64,000 nt of DNA from Imbricaverruca yamaguchii (GCA_034440575.1 JAOTOL010001307.1:248001-312000), one strand, 5' to 3'. Shown: positions 1-12,059, counted from the first letter of the stretch. The notes: generated by a model from the sequence alone, not told the origin. Numbers and translations are program-made.

Positions 1-344
1 GAAGTTGAAAATGCTAAATTGCCAGAGGTAGGTTATCAAAATGAATGGCGGCACGTCGTTTGAGTACATCACCGATTCAAATACGAAAACAAGGGGAAGG
101 TGTTTCCTGTGCTCGCGGGCGAGTTCCTCTTCAATCAAACCACGGCGCCGGTAGCCTTTTGTTTAACTGCGAAGGTCTGCATGAATTAAGCAACAGGTTG
201 AATCTCCGTAGTTGTTGCCGAAATAAATCAGTAAATAATAGAACCCGGCAGATGCGATTGAAGCCACCCAACCGCCTTTCCCCGGCACTATCCCTACTCT
301 GGCATCATCTCGAGGATACCACGCCGAACACCAGACAGCTGCCG

Positions 345-505
345 TTTGCGCCATGACGAGCTGCACTGTCCTGACAGCTGCTCTGCGCGTTTAAGATATT
401 CTGGCACCACCACGATGACGCTATGACGAGTTGCACGGCCCTGACTGCTGCTCTGTGTGTTTCAGATATCCGGACTGCATTGCGAGGACGCTATGACGAG
501 CCGAC
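345..505. repeat. 70-bp duplication around the orphan exon acceptor
   Basis: ATGACGAGnTGCACnGnCCTGAC begins at 353 and 423 and, shortened, at 493, giving two full units and a part. Each full unit contains GCTGCTCTGnGnGTTTnAG. Confidence 0.8.
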
Positions 506-536
506 CGACGACAGTGCCGGCTTCGAGGCTTACCAG
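466..536 (+). CDS. Possible orphan exon
   Basis: Between a good acceptor (GTGTGTTTCAG, ending 465) and a donor (TACCAG|GTCAGG) lie 71 bases open in one frame, encoding RTALRGRYDEPTDDSAGFEA with phase 1 in and 0 out. The peptide looks protein-like but I do not recognise it. The pyrimidine tract, acceptor and exon start are present in a diverged copy 70 bases upstream (GCGCGTTTAAG then ATATTC), the same arrangement as at the proven exons of this window. It may belong to a gene extending left of the window or be a 5' exon of the transporter. Confidence 0.33.
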
Positions 537-3290
537 GTCAGGACCAGTGCAGGGGAGGTCAGAGGTGTAATGCAGGTGCAGATGCTGCTGAGCTCAGGAT
601 TAGCGACGCGCTTACTATGCGATGTGGGGACGAATGAAACTGATTCTTGTCATAGCGTTAATAACTCGAAGTACGTTGAGTACTTCATAGCGTCGTCGTT
701 CTTGTCATCTTGCATGACGGCAAAATTATTTGTTAAAATACAGGTAATTAAGTTGCGATATAAGATGTAAACAATACGTATGCGTGGCACGCCTCAGAAT
801 AAATTTGTTGTCGAGAGACGATTACGGGAGTTTCCTGCTCTGAGTCTGAAGCTGAGCTATGTCCTACAACTTAGGGATGTCCCCGTTGGGTGCCTAGCCT
901 GCCTCGCCGTCGAGCACTGCCCGGCTTGGCGTGCATGCGATTGATGTGTGGCGATATGATGATTGACAGGTTCATCAGTGGGTTGGAGCGCTCGATATTG
1001 CATTTCATACACTTGTCTAGGGCAAAGGCTGCTAACGCTTCATCGGGTCATTCCAGTTTTTCCTTATCAATTGCCCGTCAACCAGGCGATGGGATAGAGT
1101 GGAAGCAACATCCTACTGACAAATACGTACAAAGGTGATCTTTACTCCACTGCGAGAGGACATCGCTGGGCCGCGAAGTAGTTGCAAGAGGCCGCATAGC
1201 GCCCTCTCTCCATGATATCTCAAGAGCTGTCCGGACAACTTCATTGAGGAAAGAGACAATTGATTTATTGTGATATTATCTACATTGATGGAAAATATAA
1301 TTCTGGAAACTTTGACCGAGTCTAAATGAACCAAAAAAATGGTGACAATTTAAGAATGCTGCAGATCCGGCGGCGTGCGCATTTCGCAACCGACACTATC
1401 ATATCTTTCACCACTTTATTGCCAATGAAGCAGTCTTCCTACTCATATTGAGCTTCTAAATGCCACAGCCCAATTATTTTGGCATATTTCCGTTACTTAT
1501 GACATGCCTCCAGTTTTAAACTTAATGTTGTCCCGAGCACAAATATTGACTTTAGAGGTGCCTGTGTATCAATGTTCACAGTGTGGAATCAGCGAATCGA
1601 CAGAAGAAGGTAATTTCGTGCACATGCTGGTGCAAAATATCCACATTATCCACATTATCGTACGTTATCCACATTATCCACATTATCCACATTATCGTAC
1701 GTTTCATGATGACAAGTTGCGCACCTGAATCGGGGCCTTTCGGATAAACCACTTCATAAAATGTCATCTTCATGATGAGGGTTCTCATCAGATTTTGACT
1801 TAGCCACGGGCTAAACTAGTCAATCTCCAAAAATGAAGAACCGGGGAGCAATGACATCCGAAAAGCCCCTGTTCTGGTGCCGTCCTTGATTATACACACA
1901 TGAAGCACGTATCAACCATGCTAAAATGTTGGCGCAAACATCCTCGCACTTCAATGCGCACACCCAGATACGAAATTTAAAAACGATCGTATCACTGATC
2001 TGTAGCTATTTCATTTTGTCGTATGTACTCTTCCTGCATGCAAAAATACTTCAGCTTTGCCATGTCATTTTTTTCTCAAGCAAGACCACTAACATTAAAC
2101 CAGTCCAGAGTGCGTCAGAACACAATAGTGATTACACGGCAAGAACCATACACGGCACTGACAATACATCAAATATATAACGCATGTACCAAACCTTCAA
2201 CTATTTCGCGATGAAGTGAAAATTAATCATCCTCTTGTGAGCTATCTTGTGAGCGAGTATTCCAGTGAGTTTCCAATAACGAATGCGAAATATATGGTGT
2301 GCCGGATGTTAATATAGCTATCCGAACTCGAAGTATATTGAATACTTCGGTTAAATTAACGATTATGTCATCCAGGAAACCAGAACAAAAACGACACAAA
2401 CATTGTTTCCTTCGTCCACTCATCATTTGGTGTACAGTGTCGCCAAATTGTACCTGTGGCTTCTTCACATATTTACCCAGTGGCTACAATGAATTTGCTC
2501 CCCAGCCCCATTTGTTGTTACGATGCCCCTAAAATTGTTTGTAGGAAGTTGAAGACGTCAACTTCGAAACACAATATATGTGATCAAACACGACTCTCCC
2601 AAATAGTTACATTCCATAGCAGCGTGATTGAGCTAACGTTTGTGCAAGTGTTGCTTCCGGTGGTGGATCTGAGCGACGATCCGAACCTACAGCCTCCCGT
2701 GCTGTTCGCCTGCACAATACATTAGCTGCTCATTAGCCTGTACAGTATTGACCCAGATGAGTAATCACGGCTGGCGTTCGCCGCTAAAGCTTGCACAACT
2801 ACAACTTGGTCCACAGCACACCTGTGCACCCATCCAGCACACTTTGAGTTACTGCCGAGTGTCTATGTCACACACTGTATCGTTAGAACATGCGCAAACA
2901 TCCGACACACGTTGCGTGTCAGGTTTGTTGGCACAGCACATGTCAACACTGGACTATCCACAGACTCACGGCATTCGTTAGAAATGCCACATTCAATCAG
3001 CGCGCTACACTCGTTATGGTGTTGCATTGAACTGACGTGTACCTTTGTGCTCGAGCCTACCCGAGTGCCCGTGTCAGCGTTTAAGCTTTCAAGGGACGCC
3101 AATGGCCGCCGTCAACTGACTGTGCGATTGTGAAATGACTGCAATGCGATGCGTTGATGAGGCTGCACACTATCTATATTGTATTACTTGTATTACCTGA
3201 ACATTAGACGGACTAGTATTGGACACACTATACTGGACACACTGGGCTGCATTCCTGAAGTTAAGTCACATTCCAACAAGCGCGTCACTT
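537..3290. other. No recognised gene
   Basis: AT-balanced DNA. The only structure is a 9-bp repeat TTATCCACA (1647-1698, interrupted by CGTACG). No coding exon, RNA gene or mobile element could be supported. Confidence 0.5.
1640..1700. repeat. 9-bp repeat TTATCCACA
   Basis: Six to seven units in two groups, each group closed by TATCGTACG. Confidence 0.93.
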
Positions 3291-3379
3291 TGGCCAGTCA
3301 GTACAGCACCGAACAGGCAACATTGTATATACATTCCGCCACTTTTGCACCACCATTGTACGAACCACTTGGCTGCAGT

Positions 3380-4265
3380 GTACCGGCCCCACCTGGCTAC
3401 ATCTGGACCGGACGTGCCGGGTCGACCTGGTCCAGTCAGCACGGCACCGAACAGCCGACAGTGTACCGGCCCCACCTGGCTACATCTGGACCGGACGTGC
3501 CGGGTCGACCTGGTCCAGTCAGTACGGCACCGAACAGCCGACAGTGTACCGGCCCCACCTGGCTACATCTGGACCGGACGTGCCGGGTCGACCTGGTCCA
3601 GTCAGCACGGCACCGAACAGCCGACAGTGTACCGGCCCCACCTGGCTACATCTGGACCGGACGTGCCGGGTCGACCTGGTCCAGTCAGCACGGCACCGAA
3701 CAGCCGACAGTGTACCGGCCCCACCTGGCTACATCTGGACCGGACGTGCCGGGTCGACCTGGTCCAGTCAGTACGGCATCGAACAGCCGACAGTGTACCG
3801 GCCCCACCTGGCTACATCTGGACCGGACGTGCCGGGTCGACCTGGTCCAGTCAGTACGGCACCGAACAGCCGACAGTGTACCGGCCCCACCTGGCTACAT
3901 CTGGACCGGACGTGCCGGGTCGACCTGGTCCAGTCAGCACGGCACCGAACAGCCGACAGTGTACCGGCCCCACCTGGCTACATCTGGACCGGACGTGCCG
4001 GGTCGACCTGGTCCAGTCAGCACGGCACCGAACAGCCGACAGTGTACCGGCCCCACCTGGCTACATTTGGACCGGACGTGCCGGGTCGACCTGGTCCAGT
4101 CAGCACGGCACCGAACATTCAACAGTGTACCGGCCCCACCTGGCTACATCTGGACCGGACGTGCCGGGTCGACCTGGTCCAGTCAGCACGGCACCGAACA
4201 GCCGACAGTGTATCGGCCCCACCTGGCTGCATTTGGACCGGACGTGTCGGGTCCATCTGTCGGTC
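3380..4265. repeat. 83-bp satellite, about 10.5 copies
   Basis: Units contain ACCGGCCCCACCTGGCTACA, TCTGGACCGGACGTGCCGGG and CGAACAGCCGACAGTGT and are 95 percent or more identical by eye. An older copy precedes it at about 3295-3380. Eighty-three is not divisible by three and no frame has a stop, hence three overlapping plus frames of 380-450 codons with the same 83-residue cycle. A Gly-Pro-rich look in one frame is coincidental. Confidence 0.95.
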
Positions 4266-4269
4266 GACA

Positions 4270-5500
4270 GGGCGCAACAGTGGCCAGCCGGCGCCGCGTC
4301 GGCTGGCCTCTGGCCGGCCGCTGGCCGCCGGCCGCCGCCCCACGCTTACCACGTGCTGGGCTTCCTTGCGTGATCCATCAGCGTCGGCCTGGCTCGCCAG
4401 GATTGCCAGGCGCAGAGAAACACGCGCGGCGGGCCGGCGGCGACGCCGGGCGACTCTCAAGCAGCCGGTGGTCGCCGCCGGGCGACTCTCAAGTAGCCGG
4501 TGGTCGCCGCCGGGCGCAACTCCGGGTCGCCAAGTAGCCGGTGGTCGGCCGCCGAGCGACTCTCAAGTAGCCAGGTCGGTCTGCGGCGACCCAGGGCGAC
4601 ACCCAAGTGACTGCCGGTCGCGGCCGACCGCAACTGCGTCGCCGCCAGGAGACTCCCAAGTAGCCGGTGGTCGCCGCCGGTCGCAAAAATAGCCGGGGTC
4701 GCCAAGTAGCCGGCGCGGCCGGCCGCAAGTTGCCGCGGGGCGACTCCCAAGTAGCTGGCGGTCGCCGCCGAGAGACTCCCAAGTAGCCGGCGCGGCCGCC
4801 CGGTGGTCGCCGCCGAGAGACTCCCAAGAGTGGCTGGCGGTCGCCGCCGAGAGACTCCCAAGTAGCCGGCGCGGCCGGCCGGCTACTTGAGCCGGTCGCC
4901 GCACGCGCCGACTCCGACTGCCGATACGGCGCGTCGGCGGGCGCCGCGATCGGCCGACACGCCGGCATCGCACTGCGGCCGGACGTTTTTGTCGGCCGCT
5001 TTGATATTCGACGACGATAAGTGGCGCGGACCGCCCGCGCCGATGCGCTGAGGCGCGTTTTTAGACGTCGAGGTCATCGCTTCGCGCCGTGTCCAGTGTC
5101 CGTTCTCAACGCTAGAGTCAGAGTCAGAGTCAGTGCGTCGGCGATCCGCCGGCTGTCGGCTCCACGAGCTCTCCGTCGTTCCGCCGGGTTGTCGCGACGC
5201 TGTGCCAGCACACTCCAAACGGCACGGTACAAACGATAATGCTCATGTTAATGCGGCCGACGTTGTTCTGCGAGCGTAACAATGCCACTTGAATGAGCGC
5301 GAGACATACGGGGACACGCTCCGTTGGGCCGGGCGGTGGGTTTTTGTTGTCGGCCACGTGTGTCGCATTATGTAGCTACACTGGACCGTTTAAGTGGGCC
5401 CGATTCGTGCTGGGTGGCCGGACTACAGGCGGGCGCCGGCGCGGCCTGTCGCCGAATACATGTTCAACGGCGCCGGAATCACACTGACACGACTTCGATA
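4270..5500. other. CpG-rich block with 30-35-bp minisatellite
   Basis: From 4440 to 4880 phrases GGGCGACTCTCAAGTAGCCG and GTGGTCGCCGCC recur about 12 times. From 4880 to 5500 the sequence remains rich in CG dinucleotides without a repeat. It stands 3 kb before the first recognised transporter exon and is the best candidate in the window for that gene's promoter, but no TATA box or transcription start can be pointed to. Confidence 0.45.
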
Positions 5501-5539
5501 TCGTCAGGAGCACGCGTGTGCCTGTGCAATTCCAAACAG

Positions 5540-5800
5540 CTGCACGCCTGATAATCTACTGCGATGTATTGCCTAGTGATGAGGCGCAAGCCCCAACGTA
5601 GGCTGAACGCGCCCAAATCCATTGCCATATATTGCGCCTGGTGATAGGCACAATTCCCAACGTGGGTTGAGCGCTTTAGAATCCACTGCAATGTGTTGTC
5701 TGGTGATGAGGCGCAATTCCCAGCAAGGGTCTGACGCTTTAGAATCCACTGCTATATGTGACCTAATGATGGGGTGTAAGTCTCAATATGGTCTAAATAA
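5540..5800. repeat. About 65-bp tandem repeat, four copies
   Basis: Units of TnnAATCCACTGCnATnTnTTG, CCTnGTGATGAGGCGCAA and TTCCCAnCnnGGnTGA. A solitary copy occurs at 8148-8180, so this sequence is dispersed. The stretch 5800-6700 has nothing else recognised. Confidence 0.85.
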
Positions 5801-6699
5801 GAGCCTCCTCCAAGGAATTTTCACCAGGTGGGATTTCTTGCTCATACCTAATCAGTATAATATGAAATAGCTGGAGGGTCTAGCCCACCTGTTTGGGGAG
5901 GCCTGCTTTCGGCGCGGACACAGCCCTACACCCCCCTCCCCCCGTAAGCATAGCTTGCTTCGTGGAAGGGGCAAACGGATTTGGAGGGTGCTCAACCTAT
6001 CACTATTTTTAGCTCAAAGGCTTTGGATTTGCTTTGATTTTTGGTTTAAAGGCTTTACCAATGTTTTTTTTTACTTGGACCATTAGTTTTATTCATGGCT
6101 TATTCTATTTAAAAAAAATAAATAATATGATAAGTGACCAACTTAATTGTCCAATGTACGGGAATAATATATCACCAATGTTTCTGAGTCAGCGGATTTC
6201 AACCCTAACTCCCTTACCTTTTACGATGGTTTTTCTTTTGGTATCCCTTGATAAGTCGCCTAAGACTGCTGAAGTTACACCTATGCAAATAACTAAAAAA
6301 TGTGAAATGTTCCAATTTCAGGCATTCCAGTTCGCAACGCAACCACGCCAACATTAGTGCACGTGTTCTCCCGCCTTGCGCATTCGGCGTATTCGCCACG
6401 CTTATGCCAATCTATAGTTTCTGCTAGGCTTCCTACGATTTGCCAATTGCTACATGATAGTTTTGCGCCATATTTTACGCGATGGAATGCTTCGCATGGG
6501 GGCTTCCTGGAGAAAGTTCAATAATTTCAGTTCGGTGATTACTCCTCTTCATATTTGCAGGTCCTTAAGAAATCCTGGATACCTGAGTTCTGATGCACTT
6601 CATCTCTTTTGTTAAGTATGCTCCCAGTTTTGTTGTTGGGGCCACATATTTATTTTTCTTGTCTGGAATATTTTTTGTTGAGCCGGTTTCATTTGTTGT

Positions 6700-7530
6700 G
6701 GGGTTCCGATGAGACTTGTGGACCCCGGTGCGACCTGTGGAGCCCCTTGTGTGATTTTCAGGGGCCCAGGCGCGAATTTCTGAGGCCCCAAGGAAATATT
6801 CCGGGACGCGACCTGTCATTTTTGGGATCAAGTGGGATTTTCAAGGATACCGACATGCCGTTTTTTCCTCAGCTTGATTTTCAGGTACATAGGCGCGAAC
6901 TTGTGAGGCCACCAGCGCGATTTGTAAAGGCCACGACCCGATTTCCCACGCCCCCAGCGTGGATTGCCAGAGGCTCGGTCAGTGTTTTTGGCCTCCCAGC
7001 GTTATTTTCAAGGCCTCGGCTAGCCTTTTTGGGCCCCAGCGTGGTTTCCAGGGGCCAACGACCAAACTACACTGTGGACACCAACGTGGTTTTGGTGTCC
7101 ACAGTGTAGTTTCAAGTGTCCCCGGCCCGACCTTTTGACGTTCACAGAGTGACATTCAGTGACCTCGGCACGACAATTCGGGCCCCCAGCAAGATTTTCA
7201 CAGGCCCGGCCAGATATGTTCGGCTTCGAACGCTATTTCGGGCCGGCGGCCCGACCTTTGAGGCCACCAGCGTGATTTTCAGGGGCCCCGCGCGACTTTT
7301 TTGGCGCCCCATCCCACATTCGAGAGCACAAGTTGCTAATCCTACAGACCATTGAACGATTTTTTTGGGGGGCCCAATGTGATTTTCAGGGGCCTCAGTG
7401 CGATTTTGGACCACGGCAACATTTAGAGGGGTCCCTGCAGGACTTCCTGGTGTTTTCATTGTACTTTTCAGGTGCCCCTGTGTGAATTTGTTGGGCCCCA
7501 TCGGTATATTTTAGGTCAGGCGCAATTTTT
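6700..7530. repeat. Degenerate 25-35-bp array with TTTTCAG
   Basis: About 25 diverged units of the type GnGTGATTTTCAGGGGCCCC. Many contain a pyrimidine run with CAG, i.e. a sequence resembling a plus-strand splice acceptor. Units are too diverged to define one length. Confidence 0.75.
7064..7112. repeat. Perfect 20-bp inverted repeat with 9-base loop
   Basis: AAACTACACTGTGGACACCA (7064-7083) is followed, after ACGTGGTTT, by its exact reverse complement (7093-7112). No flanking target-site duplication could be identified. Confidence 0.95.
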
Positions 7531-8577
7531 CCCAACAATGGTGCGGTTATTGTTGCCCCCAGAAAAGGGGACAACTGCCTCCTTTTCCGTGGAAATGGGG
7601 AAGGGGTAGTGTCGCCTGGAAGAGGAAACCCGATCAACATTCCCCCACGTTATACACCTTATCTTTTTATAAAGGGATCTAGCTTCGTCTGTCTCTTCAT
7701 CTTAGCAGCACCGAAGAGAATGCCACAAATGCATATGTAGCTCTCGTCACTCATGCCATTCGGCTTGGCTCGCGTTGCACCGCTCTTCTGTGGTATATTT
7801 AAAATGCCATGCTTTTTGTAATACCATTGTTAATAGACCCAATTGCTGGCTTTGTAGCATACATTTTCTTGAACAGAAATGTTTTATATTTGAGCTTTCC
7901 TCGTTATTTTGACCTCGGTATAGGTGCTGCCTGCTTAATAGTATTTGCCTTCTTGATAAAAATGCACCGTTCCAAGGAAAGAAATAACTTCAGCTACCGC
8001 AACTATGCCAAGGTTTTTCTGTTGTCTTCTTCATTGAATCTTCCTTTGTCTAGGTGTGATTTTTTGCTCCACTGGGTAGGATTTCATGGCATTAAGTGGG
8101 ACGCATCCCATCTATTTGGCATGTTAGAGGAGGCCCTGGTCTAAACACTTCAGAATCCACTGCACGATGTATTGCCTGATGATAACAACTGGCTGTACAG
8201 ACCGAGACGCCACGGCACCACCCTATGTGCCAATTGATTGCAACATGCATGGATGATGTGTCTGAGTGAAAGACATGCTAAGCTGAATCTTTCAATGTTA
8301 TGTCACGCATCGTGTGTTGAAATGCTAAGTTACCTCAAAGTATATCTCACATAAACAGATCTTTGTCGAGGGTGAGAATTTCCCCACAAAACGGTCCAGG
8401 CTGGAGCCGACCGTGTTTGACTGAGAAGCAAGCGAATCTAGCAATTGGATCTCAGACGCCTTCCCATGTAGCCATACAACTATGCATCAGCGTTCCCTCC
8501 TCGCTGACTCGAAGCAACCCGACACGAATGACTGTGTTGAGAGCACACCGGCATTACACCCATTTGCATCCCTCCAG
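7531..8577. other. No recognised gene
   Basis: A 111-codon plus frame (7809-8144) has hydrophobic segments but no recognised similarity and AT-rich codon use unlike the proven exons; it is not called. Upstream coding or 5' non-coding exons of the transporter may be hidden here. Confidence 0.4.
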
Positions 8578-8812
8578 GGCATAAACGAGCGAGAGATGAA
8601 CAGCCTGCACAAGCGGATCCCGGGTCTGCGCCGGCACGACCCGAAGACGTCCACTATCCGGCAGCACTACTACCCGGAGGGCGGCTGGGGCTGGGTCATC
8701 TGCTCCTGCGCCTTCCTGGTGCACCTGCTGATCGGCGGCCTCCAGCTCAGCTACGGCGTCCTGCTGCTGCACGTGCTGGCCGTGTGGGGCCGCGACAGCT
8801 ACATCAAGGCTG
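8578..8812 (+). CDS. SLC16-like transporter exon 1 (helix 1)
   Basis: This exon encodes a cytosolic N-terminus followed by the SLC16 signature YPEGGWGWV (about residues 26-34 from the ATG at 8596) and helix 1, ending ...WGRDSYIKA plus one base of the next codon. The frame is open from an ATG at 8482, but CCTCCAG at 8571-8577 makes a good 3' splice site and base composition turns GC-rich just after it. I therefore start the exon at 8578, with ATG 8596 as first methionine in the window; a further 5' exon or a start at 8482 remains possible. The donor is GCTG|GTGAGT at 8812/8813. Its last 18 bases and the donor form the first unit of a 29-bp tandem array running into the intron. Confidence 0.9.
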
Positions 8813-9260
8813 GTGAGTGTCGCACAGCTACATCAAGGCTGGTGAGTGTCGCACAGCTACATCAAGGCTGGTGAGTGTCGCACAGCTACATCAAGGCTGG
8901 TGAGTGTCGCACAGCTACATCAAGGCTGGTGAGTGTCGCACAGCTACATCAAGGCTGGTGAGTGTCGCACAGCTACATCAAGGCTGGTGAGTGTCGCACA
9001 GCTACATCAAGGCTGGTGAGTGTCGCACAGCTGCATCAAGGCTGGTGAGTGTCGCACAGCTACATCAAGGCTGGTGAGTGTCGCACAGCTACATCAAGGC
9101 TGGTGAGTGTCGCACAGCTGCATCAATGCTGGTGAGTGTCGCACATCTACATCAAGGCTGGTGAGTGTCGCACAGCTACATCAAGGCTGATGAGTGTCGC
9201 ACAGCTACATCAAGGCTGGTGAGTGTCGCACAGCTGCATCAAGGCTGGTGAGTGTCTCAC
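8795..9260 (+). repeat. 29-bp array of exon-1 splice donors, 16 copies
   Basis: The last 18 bases of exon 1 (ACAGCTACATCAAGGCTG) plus GTGAGTGTCGC of the intron are repeated head to tail. Donor positions fall every 29 bases from 8812/8813 to 9247/9248, giving 16 units. Fifteen keep GTGAGT; unit 14 (9189) reads ATGAGT. Beyond 9260 more divergent units can be followed to about 9340. Twenty-nine is not a multiple of three. A stop (TGA, 8872-8874) lies in the exon frame, so any donor from the fourth on would include a premature stop. Confidence 0.95.
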
Positions 9261-9340
9261 AGCCGTTTTGGAGTCGTCTGGTGTGTCTCTCACAACCATT
9301 CTGGAGGTGGACACCGCACAGCCACTTCCAGAGTCATCTT

Positions 9341-10690
9341 TGCAGAACGAGACAATAGGAGCACACCACAGGCTGCTTCGTATGGCCCACAATATAATGG
9401 AAATTCAATTTTCATTTGGGACGAGTCAACACTACACAATACAAATTTGAAGGATATCAATGAAATATGAAAACATGAAGTGACCAAAGTAAGAAGGCTA
9501 TGAATGTACGGTTAAGATCTTCCCTCGATGTTAAACAAAAACCGGAGCAATAGCATCTGATTTGCATCATATGGATCAAACATTTACATCCTGCGCCAAC
9601 TTCGCCACTCTCTAAGTGTGCCACTGCTGTAGATATCTTGCATTCGTCTCTGGTATCATATCTGATTGTTGATACCCGCGGATGTTGACGAAATAGCGCA
9701 TGCATGCGTGTTGAGTATATATGGCCGTAAAGAAGAGATACCTATATTAAGTCCATGTCGGAAGCAAGGGCAAGCGTCTTTGATTAAGCTCTTCTTAGTG
9801 AGAGATCAACGACAGTTTAGTAGCTTATTGAACCCCGTGGGATACGGAATCGCTCAGTTGCCTGTGTGAACTGATGGTTACCTGAGAAGCGTGGGTGTCA
9901 GGAAATCCCACCACAACGCCTCTCACAGAACCGGTGATTGCACACTGTACAGAGTTGGCGACTGTGCCGATCAGTTATGCGGCACACTGTACAGAGCTGG
10001 CGACTGCGCATTGTCAGGGGGAGGGGGAGATCGGCCGCCGCCGAGCTTCACCCGGCTGGTGCTGCAGCTTGCAGGACCACTCCCCATCCCGGCCACTATC
10101 CGTTAATTTTCGCTGATACCCGCGCTAACGCCAGCATTTACTCTGGCCGGGCTGCCGCCGCCGCGTCCCGGAGCGCGCCTGGATGTAACGGCGTGGCCAG
10201 CTGGTCGTACAGGACGCGGGAACGAGCTGCGGCACATGGCCATACACCTGTGGTCTCCCTCCTGGCGCTAGTGTTGGCGACTTTCGCCTCCCTCCACTGC
10301 CGGCGAGATTCGGTGTGGATTCGGCATGTGATGCTTGAACCAGGGGCTTCGTAGGGCGTATTGCGACACCAAAACGGCACCTCTTGATTACGCCTCTTCC
10401 GGATAGCCAACCTCTGCGGTACATCTTCGCGTCCGGGTTATTGTGAGTAGTCAAGCAGACAAAATGGCCTTGCTAAGCGCAGCCCGCTATCCATCTAGCT
10501 ATTGTATATGTGCTTGGACCCTGCAAGTTGCATAATCGTTGTTTCTTACTCTGCCCAAAGGTTACAAATCAAGGAGCGATATTTGGGAAGCACTTCCTGG
10601 TTTCAATCGTTAGCTCGACTCGGACTTGCACCAGCCGGGCCGGGCATCCACACCAATACGATACTCCCACCCCACCCCAACCACACACCC
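9341..10690. other. Intron 1 DNA without recognised feature
   Basis: No exon, repeat or mobile element could be recognised here apart from a short duplicated phrase (ACACTGTACAGAG) at 9944-9955 and 9988-9999 and a CpG-rich patch at 10020-10330. Open frames are short and unlike known families. Confidence 0.4.
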
Positions 10691-10695
10691 GTATA

Positions 10696-10708
10696 TACAC
10701 ACACGCAC

Positions 10709-10762
<54 letters not shown>

Positions 10763-10791
10763 CACACACGCACACGCACACGCACACGCAC
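10696..10791. repeat. CA microsatellite
   Basis: A nearly pure CA run with interruptions CAAA, CAAC and CACG, in intron 1 of the transporter gene. It yields His/Thr open frames on one strand and Cys/Val frames on the other, which are not genes. Confidence 0.97.
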
Positions 10792-10899
10792 ATACTGCAC
10801 TCAACTCACGTGCAACAGTCATATTAGGTAGGCTAGTCGGCATCGAATTCCGTCAATCGAGCTCGTCAGCAGCTACACGTAGTTGAAGCCACCACCGCG

Positions 10900-11530
10900 G
10901 AAGCGAAGCCCATTCAGCTGAGACTAACCCTACCGGCTGCCGACCTGGTGTCGGCGACCCCATTCATCGGGGACTGGAAGGGGAGGCGCCGGCTGCTGGA
11001 ATTGTCCATGGACCGTCTGCTAGCCTGGTGTCGGCGGCAGCATTCATCGGGGGCTGGACTGGGCGGGCGCTGCTGCGACGGCGGAGCCTTCTATACGGCG
11101 AGCCTCTCGTGCTGGCTAACTAGCCCTGGCTGCCGGATAAACACCGCTGCCAGTGACGAACGGCGGCCGGCCGTCGCCGCTGCGGTCGACAATGGGCCGG
11201 CCGTCGCCGCCGCGGTCGACGATGGGCCGGCCGTCGCCGCTGCGGTCGACGATGGGCCAGCCAGGGACGCCGCGGCGCCTCTGGAGTGCCCTCGATCACG
11301 CGCAGAGTGGGCGTCTCTCACGACACGCCATCCGGCCACACTGGCCGTCAGCACGGCTACGGTGCGGCCGGCCGAGCTACCGATCACCGCTTCAGATGTC
11401 GGCCGACCAGCGACAGTGGTCGGGACGGCGCCACGAAGTTGGTCCGCACTCCAATCCAGCGGCGAGTGCAGCGCACGTTTCCCGTCTGTACGTGTGCAGC
11501 CTTTATTCACCAGGCGCCGCAGCTAAGTTA
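10900..11530. repeat. GC-rich intron segment with short tandem repeat
   Basis: A CpG-rich stretch in which GCCGTCGCCGC plus a GGTCGACnATGGGCC phrase is repeated about four times in a unit near 30 bp (11165-11260). A second duplicated phrase (CTGGTGTCGGCG) occurs at 10945 and 11023. Long open frames on both strands follow from low stop-codon content. Confidence 0.6.
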
Positions 11531-12059
11531 GGTAGCCGCCTGCCTCCACATATCTCCAGCTTCTACACTCCCAGCCTCCACATATCTCCAGTTTGTACGC
11601 CGCAGGTCTCAAGTCTTCTCGACCCACAACCCAAGGATCAATGTCTTCAGCATTCACGTATCTCTTGTCGGCATCCTCGGTCTCAAAATGTCTAATCTGC
11701 CCTTTCCCACTATGTATGCTTTGTTTTATGCATCCGTTGTGTCACATATCTAGCGTGCGTCCAAGACAACCCAGACGGGAAAGCTTCTACGATAATCGGC
11801 TGTCCATCCAAAATATTATATCCAGCGTGCCATTCGAGGCCGTCCGGCTGACAAAGGGCCTATCGAACATCATGTATGTTCTATTCCGGGAGCGCAGAAT
11901 ATTTCGTATGGTGCTTGGTCGTGGTTACGATGGTTGTGCTTTTGTTTTCATGAGGCAGATGCTTCGCGAAGTGTCGCATGGCGTTCGATCAGAGTGGTGA
12001 TTGTAGGGATGTTGTAGCGAAAGGTCAAGGTCGAATGTTTTTAGCTTTGTCTAGTCACA

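Noticed and set aside
1640..1700. Cluster of TTATCCACA, identical to the bacterial DnaA box
   Set aside because: The window is clearly eukaryotic, and the boxes are a simple tandem repeat without any other origin feature.
3219..4692. Gly/Pro-rich open frames of 380-450 codons resembling a repeat protein
   Set aside because: The same cyclic peptide appears in all three frames because the 83-bp unit has no stops; there is no start, splice or family evidence.
7809..8144. 111-codon frame with hydrophobic segments
   Set aside because: No similarity recognised, AT-rich codon use unlike the proven exons, no splice or promoter support.
8482..8577. Extension of transporter exon 1 to the ATG at 8482
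   Set aside because: A good acceptor ends at 8577 and composition changes there; the extra 32 residues resemble nothing I know. It stays possible and needs transcript data.
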